NCBI GenBank assembly: GCA_016745315.1
Contig: CP066886.1
Coordinates: 1,023,501 to 1,087,500, forward strand
DNA length: 64,000 nt
Origin: Arthrospira sp. PCC 9108
GTDB lineage: Bacteria; Cyanobacteriota; Cyanobacteriia; Cyanobacteriales; Microcoleaceae
Reading direction: 5' to 3'
Positions within the stretch are counted from its first letter, which is position 1, and every line of letters begins with the position of its first letter. Positions 1 through 9,335 of this stretch are shown one piece after another. Below the pieces are notes generated by a model that made no database searches, was not told where the DNA came from, and saw only the letters and a list, made by a program, of their open reading frames with translations. A program made the position numbers and the translations under genes.

Positions 1-2690
1 AAGAAACGCCCGGATATTGTGGTCTATATTAATGGTATTGCTGTGGCGGTTCTGGAACTCAAACGTTCCACGGTTTCGGTGGCGGAAGGTATCCGTCAAA
101 ATCTGGATAATCAAAAAAAGGAATTTATCCGCCCCTTTTTTACGACGCTTCAGTTAGTGATGGCGGGAAACGATACCCAAGGACTCCGCTACGGCACTAT
201 CGAAACCTCGGAAAAGTATTATTTGGAATGGAAAGAAGCGGGAGTTAATGCCTTTGAGAGTCTCCTAGATTGGCATCTTAGCCTACTGTGTGAAAAAAGC
301 CGCCTGCTGGAAATCATCCACGACTTTATTATCTTTGATGCGGGGATTAAAAAAACCTGCCGCCATAACCAATATTTTGGGATTAAAGTCGCCCAGGAAT
401 TTATCGATCGCCGTGAGGGTGGCATTATCTGGCACACTCAAGGGTCAGGAAAAAGCCTAACTATGGTGTGGCTGGCGAAATGGATTCGGGAACATCAAAG
501 GCAGGCTAGGGTTTTAATTATAAGCGATCGCACGGAACTCGACGAACAGATTAGCAGCATCTTTAAAGGAGTCGATGAGGAGATTTACCGCACCGAAAGC
601 AGCGCCGACCTGATGAATAAACTCAACCAAACCCAACCCTGGTTAATGTGTTCCCTCATTCACAAATTCGGTCACTCTTCCCAAGAGGCGACGGAGGAAT
701 TTATTAACAGCCTCCAGCAACTCCCCAGCAACTTCTCCCCCAAGGGTAACTTATTTGTGTTTGTGGATGAATGTCACCGCACCCAGTCCGGGAAACTCCA
801 CACCGCCATGAAGCAAATGCTCCCGAATGCCCTATTTATCGGGTTTACGGGGACTCCCCTATTGAAACAAGACAAACAGCGCAGCATCGAAGTATTTGGG
901 GGGTATATCCACACTTACAAATTTAACGAAGCGGTGAGAGATGGGGTTATCCTCGATTTACGATATGAGGCGCGGGACATTGACCAAACCCTCACCAGTC
1001 CCCAGAAAATAGACCAGTGGTTTGAGGCGAAAACTCGCGGCTTGTCAGAATTTGCCAAAACCCAACTGAAAAAGAAATGGGGGACGATGCAAAAACTCCT
1101 CTCTAGTAAGTCTCGCCTGGAACAAATTGTTAACGATATTCTCCTAGACATGGAAACCAAACCCCGACTAATGGACGGACGGGGTAACGCCATGCTGGTC
1201 TGTAGCAGCATTTATCAAGCCTGCAAAACCTACGAAATTCTCAGCCAAACGGACTTTAAGGGTAAATGTGCGATCATCACCAGTTATAAACCTTCCCCGG
1301 CGGATATTAAAGGGGAGGAAACGGGGGAGGGACTGACGGAAAAACTCCACCAGTATGGGATTTATCGGCGTATGTTGGCGGACTATTTTAATCAGCCGGA
1401 AGATGAAGCCATGTATCGGGTGGGGGAATTTGAGCAGGAGGTTAAACGGCGCTTTATTGATGAACCGGGACAAATGCGCCTGTTAATTGTGGTGGATAAG
1501 CTGTTAACGGGCTTTGATGCACCCCCGGCGACTTATCTCTATATTGACAAAACGATGCGAGATCATGGCTTATTTCAGGCTATTTGTCGGGTTAATCGCC
1601 TTGATGGAGAGGATAAGGAATATGGCTATATTGTGGATTATAAGGACCTGTTCCAGCAATTAGAGGGGGCGGTTACAGATTACACTAGCGGGGCTTTTGA
1701 GGACTACGAGGCGGCGGACGTGGCGGGGTTATTGAGCGATCGCCTTTCCAAGGGCCAAGAACGCCTAGAAACCGCCCTAGAAGCCGTCCGCGCCCTCTGT
1801 GAAACCGTCCCCCGTCCCCGTCACACTTCCGACTATCTCCATTATTTCTGCGCCGCCGACACCACGGATAAAACCGCCCTCGCCGCCAACGAAGCCCAAC
1901 GGGTCGCCCTCTATCAAACCGTTAACGCCGCCATTCGCGCCTATAGTAACCTCGCCAACGAAATGGAAGCGGCGGGATACACCCCCAGGAAGCAGCCAGC
2001 ATTAAAGAGGAGGTTAGCCAATACAGCAAAATGCGGGACGAGGTGAAAATTGCCAGCGGCGACTATATCGACAGTAAAATCTATGAACCGGCTATGCGTT
2101 ACCTGATGGATACTTATATCAGGGCTGAACCCAGTAACCTAGTGGCGGACTTTGAGGAGTTGGGACTGGTGCAGCTTATGGTAAATCAGGGTTTAAAGGC
2201 TTTAGATAGCCTCCCGGAAGGGTTGAAAGATGAGGAAGCCATGGCGGAAACCATCGAGAATAACATCCGCAAAATTATCTTAGATGAGAGTCCGATTAAC
2301 CCGAAATATTATGAGGAAATGTCCGAGCTATTGGATGCTTTGATTGCACAACGTCACCAGCAAGCTATCAGTTACCAAGAGTATTTGGAACAGGTGAAAC
2401 AACTAGCCCGACAAGTGATAGACCCCACCGGGTCAGCGGTGAGGAATTATCCCCCTTGCTTAAATACGCCCGCCCTCCGTTCCCTCTACGATAACCTGGG
2501 CAAAAATGAGGCGATCGCCTTAGCTATTGATGGAGTTGTGAAAACCACCAAAAAAGACGGCTGGATTGGTAATCGTTTCAAAGAAAGAGAAGTTAAAAAC
2601 GCCGTTGATTCTGTCCTGAGTAATGCTAAACTAGACCCAGACCTAGACCAACTGCTAGAGTTAATTAAACAGCAGCATGACTATCAGTAA
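1..2690 (+). pseudogene. hsdR: Type I restriction enzyme R subunit, 5' end outside window, frame-shifted
   Basis: Motor and nuclease subunit of a type I restriction-modification complex, which translocates DNA and cuts unmethylated DNA. The frame is open from base 1, so the N-terminus lies outside the window. Visible motifs in order: nuclease core (RPDIVVYING, then VLELK), Walker A HTQGSGKS, DECH box, FTGTPLL, LLTGFDAP and QAICRVNR of the SF2 helicase. The first frame stops at 2046, and the C-terminal helical domain continues in another frame, readable from about 1989 through SIKEEVSQYSKMRDE to 2690. Restoring one base in the C5 run at 1982-1986 joins the two frames. The break is therefore a single-base loss, real or a sequence error. 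hsdM and hsdS, if present, lie upstream of the window. The next gene overlaps the end by 14 bases. Confidence 0.9.
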
Positions 2691-3405
2691 ATCTCCCACA
2701 GAATACCAGGTTACTATTGCCGAAATTCCCGTGCAAGTGATTCGGAAATCCATTAAAAATCTGCATATTGTCGTCTATCCCCCAGAGGGGCGGGTGCGGG
2801 TATCTGCCCCCGATCAAATGACTGATGAGAATATCCGACTGGCGATAATTTACCGCCTATCTTGGATTAAGAAACAACGGGCTAAATTTGCCGCCCAACC
2901 CCGTCAATCGAAGCGGGAAATGGTATCAGGAGAAAGCCATTATATTTTTGGTAAACGCTACCGCTTAGAAGTCATAGAACGCCGGGGGAAACATGAAGTT
3001 AAAATCCTCAATGCTTCCCGATTGCAACTATTCGTTAATCCGGGAACTTCTCGGGACAATCGCGCCCTGGTTTTAGCCGAATGGTATCGCCAACAACTCC
3101 GGGATATTATACCACAATTGCTGAATAAATGGCAACCCATTATCGGGGAAAATGTCACCTATTGGGGCATTAAGAAAATGCGGACTAAATGGGGAAGTTG
3201 TAATATAACTAAGCGCGGGATTTGGTTAAATTTAGAACTGGCGAAAAAACCGATTGAGTGCTTGGAATATGTGGTAGTTCATGAGTTAGTGCATCTATTA
3301 GAACGTTATCACAATGACCGTTTTCAGGCTTATATGGATGAGTATCTCCCCCAATGGCGGCAACGTCGAGAACTCTTAAACCGGGAACCCTTAGAAGACT
3401 TCTAA
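2677..3405 (+). CDS. YgjP-type (DUF45/SprT-like) zinc metallopeptidase
   Basis: 242-residue protein of the YgjP/DUF45 metallopeptidase family. The zinc motif HELVH is seen at residues 202-206, followed by a conserved Y-H-x-D-R-F context and a C-terminal basic helix. The middle contains the typical WGSCN-like patch (KWGSCNITKRGIWLNLEL), in which strands lead into the active-site helix. The ATG lies inside the end of hsdR (14-base overlap), so the pair is probably cotranslated. Members of this family often sit directly after hsdR in type I restriction operons, where their role is not established. The gene converges on the SBBP-repeat gene and the two overlap by 15 bases at their stops. The family call is firm. 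The substrate is unknown. Confidence 0.85.
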   Translation: MTISKSPTEYQVTIAEIPVQVIRKSIKNLHIVVYPPEGRVRVSAPDQMTDENIRLAIIYRLSWIKKQRAKFAAQPRQSKREMVSGESHYIFGKRYRLEVIERRGKHEVKILNASRLQLFVNPGTSRDNRALVLAEWYRQQLRDIIPQLLNKWQPIIGENVTYWGIKKMRTKWGSCNITKRGIWLNLELAKKPIECLEYVVVHELVHLLERYHNDRFQAYMDEYLPQWRQRRELLNREPLEDF

Positions 3406-5054
3406 ATCCGCTGGAAATGGGGCATAATGACCATTAACCGTCAACTGAAAACTGTCATAGTTCCCATCTTGATTAAAGTACCACAGAAAATCCGGGTCAA
3501 GACCGGGAGCATACCAGAGAATATCTGTGATTCCTGAACCATTAAAGTCTCCCGCTACGGGGATATAATAACCATTTATCATAAACAAACGACTCCCATA
3601 ACTACCATCTGCATGAAAGTACCACATATAATCCGGGTCAAGACCGGGAGCATACCAGAGAATATCTGTGATTCCTGAACCATTAAAGTCTCCCGCTATG
3701 GGAATATAATCACCGTTGAGAGGTAACAATGGGTGCATTAACTCCGGCGGCGGGGGTGCAGGTTCTTCTGGTGCAGTCCCATCAACTATCATCCGAATAA
3801 AGGCATTTCCAGCCACATAAATAGACCCATCAAGGCCGGTGCTGAGGTCATTTACTCCGTCCCACTCATTGCTTGCTAACAGTCTTATCCATGTCAAAGC
3901 CCCATCAGTTTCGTATTTGGCGATAAAGCCATCGGAATAACCACGATTCATTTCCCCAGCCAGGTTGCCTTGAGTCCAACCCGCCATATAAATAGACCCA
4001 TCAAGGCCGGTGGTCAGGGCATTGGCTTGGTCAGCATTAGGGCTTCCCAACTGCCTTGTCCATACCAGAGTCCCATCCTCCGGTTCGTATTTGCTGATTA
4101 AGGCATTCCCGCCACGATTAAAAATTTCCTCGTTGATGTCGCCCTCGGTTAGACCAGCGACATAAATAGACCCATCAAGGCCGGTGCTGAGGGCATTAGC
4201 TGCCCCCAACCATTGCTTCCCAACAACCTTGTCCATACCAGAGTCCCATCGGGTTCGTATTTGGCAATAAAGCCATCAGCACCACTCTGATTAATTTCCC
4301 CATTCAGGTCGCCCCAAGTCTCACCCGCCATATAAATAGACCCATCAAAGCCAGTGGTGAGGGCTCTGGCACCATCCCAATTACTGGTTCCTAACAGCCT
4401 TGTCCATGTCACAGTCCCATCGGGTTCGTATTTGCTGATAAAGGCATCCGTGCCACCATTATTTATTTCCCCACCTAGGTCGCCGTTAGTAAAGCCAGCT
4501 ACATAAATGGACCCATCAAGGCCGGTGGTGAGGGCATGGGCTATTTCCGACCTATTGCTTGCTAACCGGGTTGTCCATACCTGGCTGCCATCGGGTTCAT
4601 ACCGGGCGAGAAACACATCGTTTTCACTGCTGGGAATTTCGTATGGCTGTCGAGGAATTTCTACAATCTGGTCACTCTGAGTATAGCCCGCCATATAAAT
4701 AGACCCATCAAGGCCTGTGGTGAGGGCATTACCATAAGAGTTAGAATAGTTGCCTCCCAACAGCCTTGTCCATACCAGAGTCCCATCGGGTTCGTATTTG
4801 ATAATAAAGCTATCAGTACCACTCTGATTGATTTCTCCATTCAGGTCGCCCCTAATAGAACCTGTCATATAAATAGACCCATCAAGGCCGGTGGTGATGG
4901 CCTTGCCACCAGTAGTCCTATCATTGGCTTCCAGTAGCCACGTATTGGCGAACTCTGGTGGCGTTGAAATCTGTACTGTTATCAGTCCTTCTGCTACCGA
5001 GATTAATTCGCTATCATCGGCTACAGGGTTTAGCTCATTCCATGACTCAATCAT
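3391..5054 (-). pseudogene. SBBP-repeat beta-propeller protein with C-terminal FG-GAP-like repeats, frame-shifted
   Basis: Predicted extracellular or surface repeat protein. It has about nine SBBP-type repeats of roughly 50 residues, each carrying TGLDGSIYxAG, then D/E-rich turns, then KYEPDGTLVWTRLLG. A proline linker (EEPAPPPP) leads to two FG-GAP/VCBS-like repeats with GDFNGSGITDILWYAPG. The start at 5054 has a strong GAGGGGG ribosome site eight bases upstream. No signal peptide is seen. The reading frame breaks at the C5 run 4203-4207: the upstream frame ends at 4149 and the downstream frame is open from 4236. One extra base there would give continuous WGAANALSTG. The gene is otherwise intact, so it may be functional if the base is a sequence error. 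Function beyond a repeat scaffold is unknown. Confidence 0.8.
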
Positions 5055-5619
5055 CTGGGTATCCCCCTCAATGAATTGATGCGATTTTTAATGCTGATAT
5101 TTTTGGGAAATTTCCCATGATAAATATGATAATCTTACCTACCCAGATTGTCAATCCGTTAATCCATGGCGCAGGGCGGGTTTATTATATGGTCGTGAGG
5201 AATTGAGAATTGACAGCGGAGGCGCGCCCCTACAATTAACAATTAATAATTATTACAGATTTATCATAATTACTATTGACAAATTCCCGAACTTGACTTA
5301 CACTAAAAGAATGGGAAACTGTGACGCCATATATATTCTAATTTAAGGTAGGCAGGTGCTGCTGTGAAAGCTCAATTGTCATGATGATCAAACGGCGCTA
5401 GACAACGCCAATGCTGCATCCTTAACAATGGAGCAATCTGCGCGTGCGTCACATCATGAAGTTTTTCGTGTCTATGCCAATTATCGGGATGTGGAAGCAC
5501 CACTAGAGCCCTATGATGGGAAACTATCACCTACGGTTTTGAATGGGAGGGGGAAATGGTGACATCTCTCTCGACCCCTAATCCTAGAATACAGACATCA
5601 ACTCAAAACTATATTACCT
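5055..5619. other. Intergenic region between SBBP gene and DUF3493 gene
   Basis: Divergent upstream region holding the promoter area of the SBBP gene. At 5165-5260 there is one degenerate copy of the dispersed element seen as arrays near 50 kb and 60 kb (GGGCGGGTTTATTATAT on one side, CGCCCCTA on the other). A coding-like stretch at 5428-5562 is listed separately. Nothing else is recognised. Confidence 0.4.
5428..5562 (+). CDS. Possible small ORF or gene remnant (44 aa)
   Basis: A 44-residue frame starts at ATG 5428 and ends at TGA 5560-5562. The same frame stays open for about 70 bases upstream, and the amino-acid mix (many A, D, E, Y, few rare residues) looks like real protein. No family is recognised, and there is no clear ribosome site before the ATG. 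It could be the tail of a lost gene rather than a working small protein. Confidence 0.25.
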   Translation: MEQSARASHHEVFRVYANYRDVEAPLEPYDGKLSPTVLNGRGKW

Positions 5620-5901
5620 ATGCCTAAGTCAAAAAGCGATCGCATTAATCCCAGAAATCTCGACCCAGAACTTTATGAGCGTCTGAAAGCCGAATCCAAA
5701 GCACCCTATCGAGGACTGCGACAGTTTATATATGTATCCTTCGCCGCCTCTGGATTAATTGGGGCGGTGGTTTTTTTGGCTCAACTCCTGTCAGGACGGG
5801 ATGTAGGGACCGCCTTACCCAACTTTGCGCTTCAGGTGGGGGTGGTAGCTTTAATGGTTTGGCTATTTCGCCTAGAACAGCGATCGCCCAAATCTAAGTA
5901 A
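5620..5901 (+). CDS. DUF3493 family membrane protein
   Basis: 93-residue cyanobacterial/plastid-lineage protein of the DUF3493 family. The signature is visible: LDPELYERLKAE, then APYRGLRQFIY, then two predicted membrane helices (about residues 32-53 and 64-80) with SGLIGAVVFLAQLLSGRD between them and a short basic tail. The family resembles the membrane part of plant factors for photosystem II accumulation, but no reaction is known. The start at 5620 is the only good ATG. Its ribosome site is weak. The gene stands alone with a long 3' region before the next convergent gene. Confident on the family, not on function. Confidence 0.8.
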   Translation: MPKSKSDRINPRNLDPELYERLKAESKAPYRGLRQFIYVSFAASGLIGAVVFLAQLLSGRDVGTALPNFALQVGVVALMVWLFRLEQRSPKSK

Positions 5902-6259
5902 CAAAACTTTATGTCCCTAGACAAAAATATATATTTCGCAAACAACTGACAAAAAAATAAAGAAAATATTACGAAATTTGAGATTTGGTCATGATACCTG
6001 TAATAATAATGATAGAAGCTCAATTGGGGTCAGCCAAAATAAAGGCCCTAAATATAAATACCCGTTTTCGTTCAATTGGGGTCAGCGATAGCAGGAACCA
6101 AGAACTTAGGCAGGTATCAGCCCGTAGTTGAGCCGCTCAAGCACTTGTTAACTCCTGTTTCTGATAAAGACCCTAAACATATTAAATCCAAAGCCAGCTA
6201 TCCAATTGGGTAGCTGGCTATTTTAACTGCGACAGGTCTAGGGACTGTGAAACCCACCC
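5902..6259. other. Intergenic region with short direct repeats
   Basis: A-T rich spacer between two convergent genes. It contains two exact copies of CAATTGGGGTCAGC (6021-6034 and 6073-6086, 52 bases apart). A looser pair, AATAAAGGCCCTAAATATAAAT and ATAAAGACCCTAAACATATT, lies near 6040 and 6165. A terminator-like hairpin follows at 6192-6224. No gene is seen. Confidence 0.4.
6192..6224. terminator. Bidirectional terminator-like hairpin
   Basis: AGCCAGCTA, a ten-base loop, then TAGCTGGCT form a perfect nine-pair stem, followed on the + strand by ATTTT. It lies 35-70 bases beyond the stop of the SLH gene on the - strand and 290 bases after the DUF3493 gene, so it could end transcription from either side. 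The T tracts are weak on both strands. Confidence 0.5.
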
Positions 6260-7966
6260 CTAGAGAGGGCTACTCACCAAATAGGGGGAGTTAATCGCCT
6301 GAACTTTCCCGGCGTTGACTAAAGCCTGATAGACAAATGCGGCTACATCGGCGCGGGTGGCCACACGATTGGGGTTGAGTTGGCTTTGGTTAGGATAGTT
6401 AACTACCAAATTTCCGGTTGTGGCTCCCGCAACAGAGGGAAGCGCCCAAGCGGGAATCTCGGCTGCATCTTGATAGATGGAGAGGATATCAATATTGTCC
6501 GACTGGTAGCCAAGTCCTTGGGCTAAACCAACAATGCTTTGAATGCGGGTAATGGGGTCATTGGGTCGAAACTGACCGTCAGGAAATCCTGAAATAAACC
6601 CACCTTGATAGGCGGATTGAATGGCTTGATAACCCCAGAAGTTGCTGGGAACATCAGGGAATTGAGATCCTGATTGTTGGGCGGCGGGGGTAAAAGCATT
6701 TTTGACGATCGCCGCAAATTGTACCCTGGTCACTGGCTCATCAGGACGGAAAGAACCATCCTCAAATCCTGACATAATCCCTAGGCTGACTAATGCTTCC
6801 ATATAGGACTGAGCCCAATGTCCTTGTAGGTCAGAAATAGTGCCAACTTCCAGACCCAAGTTAGGGGGTGTGACAGCGGCCAGTACATATTCAACCACTC
6901 CATAAATGCGGCTTTCGTCGATTTCATTACCGACTGCAGAGATGCTGTTACCTCGGGTGGCATTATATACATCGTAGCGCTGGTTATTGCGGATCAGGTT
7001 TTGACCCGGATCCCCTGCTGTTCCTAAGTTAGGTTGTGAAGTAGCGATCGCCACAATACCATCGCGCTGATTATTTTCGATCAAGTTATTGCGTAAAATC
7101 GGTTTAGCCGTATGGGAAACCATCACCCCGTCCCGGTTGTCCACAATCTGGTTTTCCACAATTTTCGGGGCGGAATCATCATTAATCGAAATCCCAAAAC
7201 CAGTATTTTGAAACAGATTCCCCCTAATCAGTCCACCGCCAGAACGAGCCACCGAAATACCATTACCATCATTTTGGGCAAAAATATTGTTAGTGATGGT
7301 GGCGTTACCTTCCGCACTGATAAAAACCCCATCCCGTTTGCTATTGACAAAAGTTGAGTTACTGATGGTCGGGTTAGAGGATTCAACCCAAATCCCAGTC
7401 CCTCTGGTGTTGGGGTTGGTAATGGTGACTCCCAAAATTTGAGGGTCTCCCATAGTTCTGATGGTGACATTTTGACGAGCCAGACTCGGACTGACAAAAT
7501 TACCCCCACCAATAATCAACACATTCCGACCATTATTAGATTGATCACCCAGTAGGATAACTCCTGGTTGGATGTTAATGGGGAATGCTTCCCCGGTCTC
7601 TGGGCTGTAGGTTCCGGGGGCTAACTTAATAGTGGTGCCGGGGGTAGCCCTGGACATAGCATAAGTGATGGTACGGAAAGGGGCTGCTTGAGAACCTGTT
7701 ACCGTGTCGTTATCGGTTCCGGTGGCGGGGTTGACGTGGATGATTTGGGCTTGTACTAGGTATTCTGGGGAGGTTGGGGAGGTTGGTAATTCATTGGCGA
7801 TCGCTTTAGGAATTGTCGGTAAATCAGCGATCGCCCCTAAGATCAAGGGGGTAGCTAGTAAACTCATACCCCGCCGCATTGACCATAGCCGAAACCCAAA
7901 AGCCTTTGGCTTCGATGTATCATAACTGTGGGCAGCCTTGCTAGTCAGAAAATAGTTATCTTTCAT
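6260..7966 (-). CDS. DUF1565/right-handed beta-helix protein with SLH domains
   Basis: Exported cell-wall protein. It has an N-terminal basic stretch and hydrophobic segment (about residues 30-55, signal-like), then a DUF1565/NosD-like right-handed beta-helix (about 70-360) with many N-x-I/NNxF turns. The C-terminal half has S-layer homology repeats (DLQGHWAQ...GFEDGSFRPDEPVTR, DVPSNFWGYQAIQ...GFPDGQFRPNDPITR) that normally bind peptidoglycan-linked polymers. ATG 7966 is chosen; a TTG just before it is also in frame. A GGAG site sits eight bases upstream, inside the last codons of the neighbouring isrB gene, and the ATG shares one base with the isrB stop (TGATG). The likely role is in envelope or outer surface structure. 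The substrate of the beta-helix, if any, is unknown. Confidence 0.85.
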   Translation of the reverse strand: MKDNYFLTSKAAHSYDTSKPKAFGFRLWSMRRGMSLLATPLILGAIADLPTIPKAIANELPTSPTSPEYLVQAQIIHVNPATGTDNDTVTGSQAAPFRTITYAMSRATPGTTIKLAPGTYSPETGEAFPINIQPGVILLGDQSNNGRNVLIIGGGNFVSPSLARQNVTIRTMGDPQILGVTITNPNTRGTGIWVESSNPTISNSTFVNSKRDGVFISAEGNATITNNIFAQNDGNGISVARSGGGLIRGNLFQNTGFGISINDDSAPKIVENQIVDNRDGVMVSHTAKPILRNNLIENNQRDGIVAIATSQPNLGTAGDPGQNLIRNNQRYDVYNATRGNSISAVGNEIDESRIYGVVEYVLAAVTPPNLGLEVGTISDLQGHWAQSYMEALVSLGIMSGFEDGSFRPDEPVTRVQFAAIVKNAFTPAAQQSGSQFPDVPSNFWGYQAIQSAYQGGFISGFPDGQFRPNDPITRIQSIVGLAQGLGYQSDNIDILSIYQDAAEIPAWALPSVAGATTGNLVVNYPNQSQLNPNRVATRADVAAFVYQALVNAGKVQAINSPYLVSSPL

Positions 7967-9120
7967 CAAAAATTCTCCGAGAAACCCCCATCCTCGCGTA
8001 GCAGGTGGGGGAGGGATAGGAGCGGTGGTTGAGTGGGGTTCAATGCCCCCGAAACCACCAAGTTTGTACTACGCGCAATCAAAGAGACCTTAGAAGCGGT
8101 GAATTGACCCAACCGCTTCCAGTTTAGGTCGCTGACAGAAACCTGTCTGTGAGTGTCACCACTCACCCAGCCGACGATAACCCGACCTGCCATTTCAGCA
8201 CGCACAATGTCGCCCTTCCTGACCCCATGCCGTGTGGTGGTACCGCCATATTTACGACGCACCCCACCTTTGGCCGGAACCATCAAGTGCAGTTGTCTAC
8301 GAGAAATGGGAGGTCTGCGAATCACTTTAAAGATGGATGGTGTTAACTGAACCAAACCCTTCCAGGTATGACCGTGAGTGTTGGCAGTGTGAAACGGTTC
8401 ATATTTGACCAACTCAGAACACGCCAGAGTCAGTCCATCCACGGCATGAGTTTCAGGAGTTTGAGCCGACTTGTCTTTTGACTTGACTAACCTTAACGCA
8501 GTCCTGAGATTAGCGGTTTCATACCCAAATTGAGTCTTAACCTGGGCTAGTTTTGACAACCAGCCCAGCATCACTTTTTGCCCCACCATTACAGGCGAGA
8601 AGGACTTGGACCCTTTTGCCTTTACATACTCATAGACGATATTACTGACAGGGAATAGGCGGCATAGCTCCGTCACCACCCGCAATTCAAGTTGTCGGTT
8701 GGCTCGAATACTGGGAGGTAATTTGTTTTGTCTGCGGTTGTTAAAGCGCTTCTGCCGATGGGCGCGCTGGGAATAGGCCCAATTGCGGTTAATCCGTCTC
8801 CCACGCCTTCCACGCCGCATCATGCGACGTTGTTTCATTCGGTCTTTGACGGCTGGGAATGGGAGAACCAAGTGAGCCAGAAATAGGGTTGCCTTGGGTG
8901 ATTGTACCCCAACGCCGCTATACAGTTTCCCCGGGTCAACTCCAACCGCAATCGGTTGAGTCTCTTCCCCAGACGGTTGCTGAGTTAGTTGAACGTAGAA
9001 CACGCCCAGGTCTGACCATTTCCCCAAGGCCACCCCATCTCGAATCCAGCGCCTTGCTCGACTGGGCTTGGTTGGCATTAATGGTTTCCCACTGGGGGAT
9101 AAAACCGGAACTCGTAGCAT
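7966..9120 (-). CDS. isrB: IsrB-family RuvC nuclease of a HEARO/IS200-IS605-like element
   Basis: 384-residue RNA-guided nuclease relative, an IscB-like protein without HNH. Order seen: RRXRR/PLMP motif (KPLMP, 12-16), RuvC-I (VGVDPGK, Asp62), arginine-rich bridge helix (about 94-112), RuvC-II (IVYEYV, Glu164), RuvC-III (HAVDG, His225 and Asp228), then a basic C-terminal domain. Only about 60 residues separate RuvC-II from RuvC-III and they hold no HNH signature, which distinguishes IsrB from IscB. Experimentally studied IsrB proteins are omega-RNA-guided nickases. Start: ATG 9120 is preceded by AAGAGG nine bases upstream. The frame extends to 9171, but those 17 extra codons probably belong to the RNA. 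All three acidic RuvC residues are present, so the protein looks active. No TnpA transposase is nearby, so any movement would need one supplied in trans. Confidence 0.85.
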   Translation of the reverse strand: MLRVPVLSPSGKPLMPTKPSRARRWIRDGVALGKWSDLGVFYVQLTQQPSGEETQPIAVGVDPGKLYSGVGVQSPKATLFLAHLVLPFPAVKDRMKQRRMMRRGRRGRRINRNWAYSQRAHRQKRFNNRRQNKLPPSIRANRQLELRVVTELCRLFPVSNIVYEYVKAKGSKSFSPVMVGQKVMLGWLSKLAQVKTQFGYETANLRTALRLVKSKDKSAQTPETHAVDGLTLACSELVKYEPFHTANTHGHTWKGLVQLTPSIFKVIRRPPISRRQLHLMVPAKGGVRRKYGGTTTRHGVRKGDIVRAEMAGRVIVGWVSGDTHRQVSVSDLNWKRLGQFTASKVSLIARSTNLVVSGALNPTQPPLLSLPHLLREDGGFSENF

Positions 9121-9335
9121 GGTGATAAACCTCTTGCGAGTTTGAGTCTCTTCGCCCACCGAATCAAACATGGCTTGGCTTTCCCAACGCCCCTAACCAG
9201 GAGGCTTGCAGATAATCCGACTAGAGAAGCAATCGGAAGTGCGTGGCATGATTCGGCTCAATGGGCTATTCAAAGTTTCAGCAGGGCCCGTTCCCCACTC
9301 TCCCACCTCGCGTTAGCAGGTGGGAGTTCTTGAAG
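7975..9335 (-). mobile_element. HEARO/IsrB insertion element
   Basis: Element of about 1.36 kb inferred from two similar imperfect palindromes in the same orientation. On the - strand they read CCCACCTGCTAACGCGAGG at the 5' side (about 9303-9328) and CCCACCTGCTACGCGAGG at the 3' side (about 7983-8012). IS200/IS605-type elements have such subterminal hairpins and no target duplication. The 3' hairpin lies within the last codons of isrB, so the ORF runs almost to the element's end. Exact ends are not fixed by the sequence alone. Confidence 0.6.
9121..9335 (-). ncRNA. Probable HEARO / omega-RNA upstream of isrB
   Basis: The 200-base stretch before isrB has no good gene but is rich in potential stems. 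On the - strand it starts with the hairpin CCCACCT-loop-AGGTGGG, and later has short G/C-rich segments (GGGCCC, GCCTCC, GGGGCGTTGGG). HEARO RNAs, now known as omega-RNAs, lie directly 5' of iscB/isrB genes. Their guide is at the 5' end, reaching out of the element. The guide here would therefore come from the bases just above about 9330. The position matches the rule; folding has not been computed, and both ends are approximate. Confidence 0.55.

Noticed and set aside
9121..9171. Longer isrB start giving 17 more residues
   Set aside because: The ATG at 9120 has a good ribosome site and begins exactly at the conserved N-terminus (MLRVPVLSPSGKPLMP); the upstream bases belong to the RNA.
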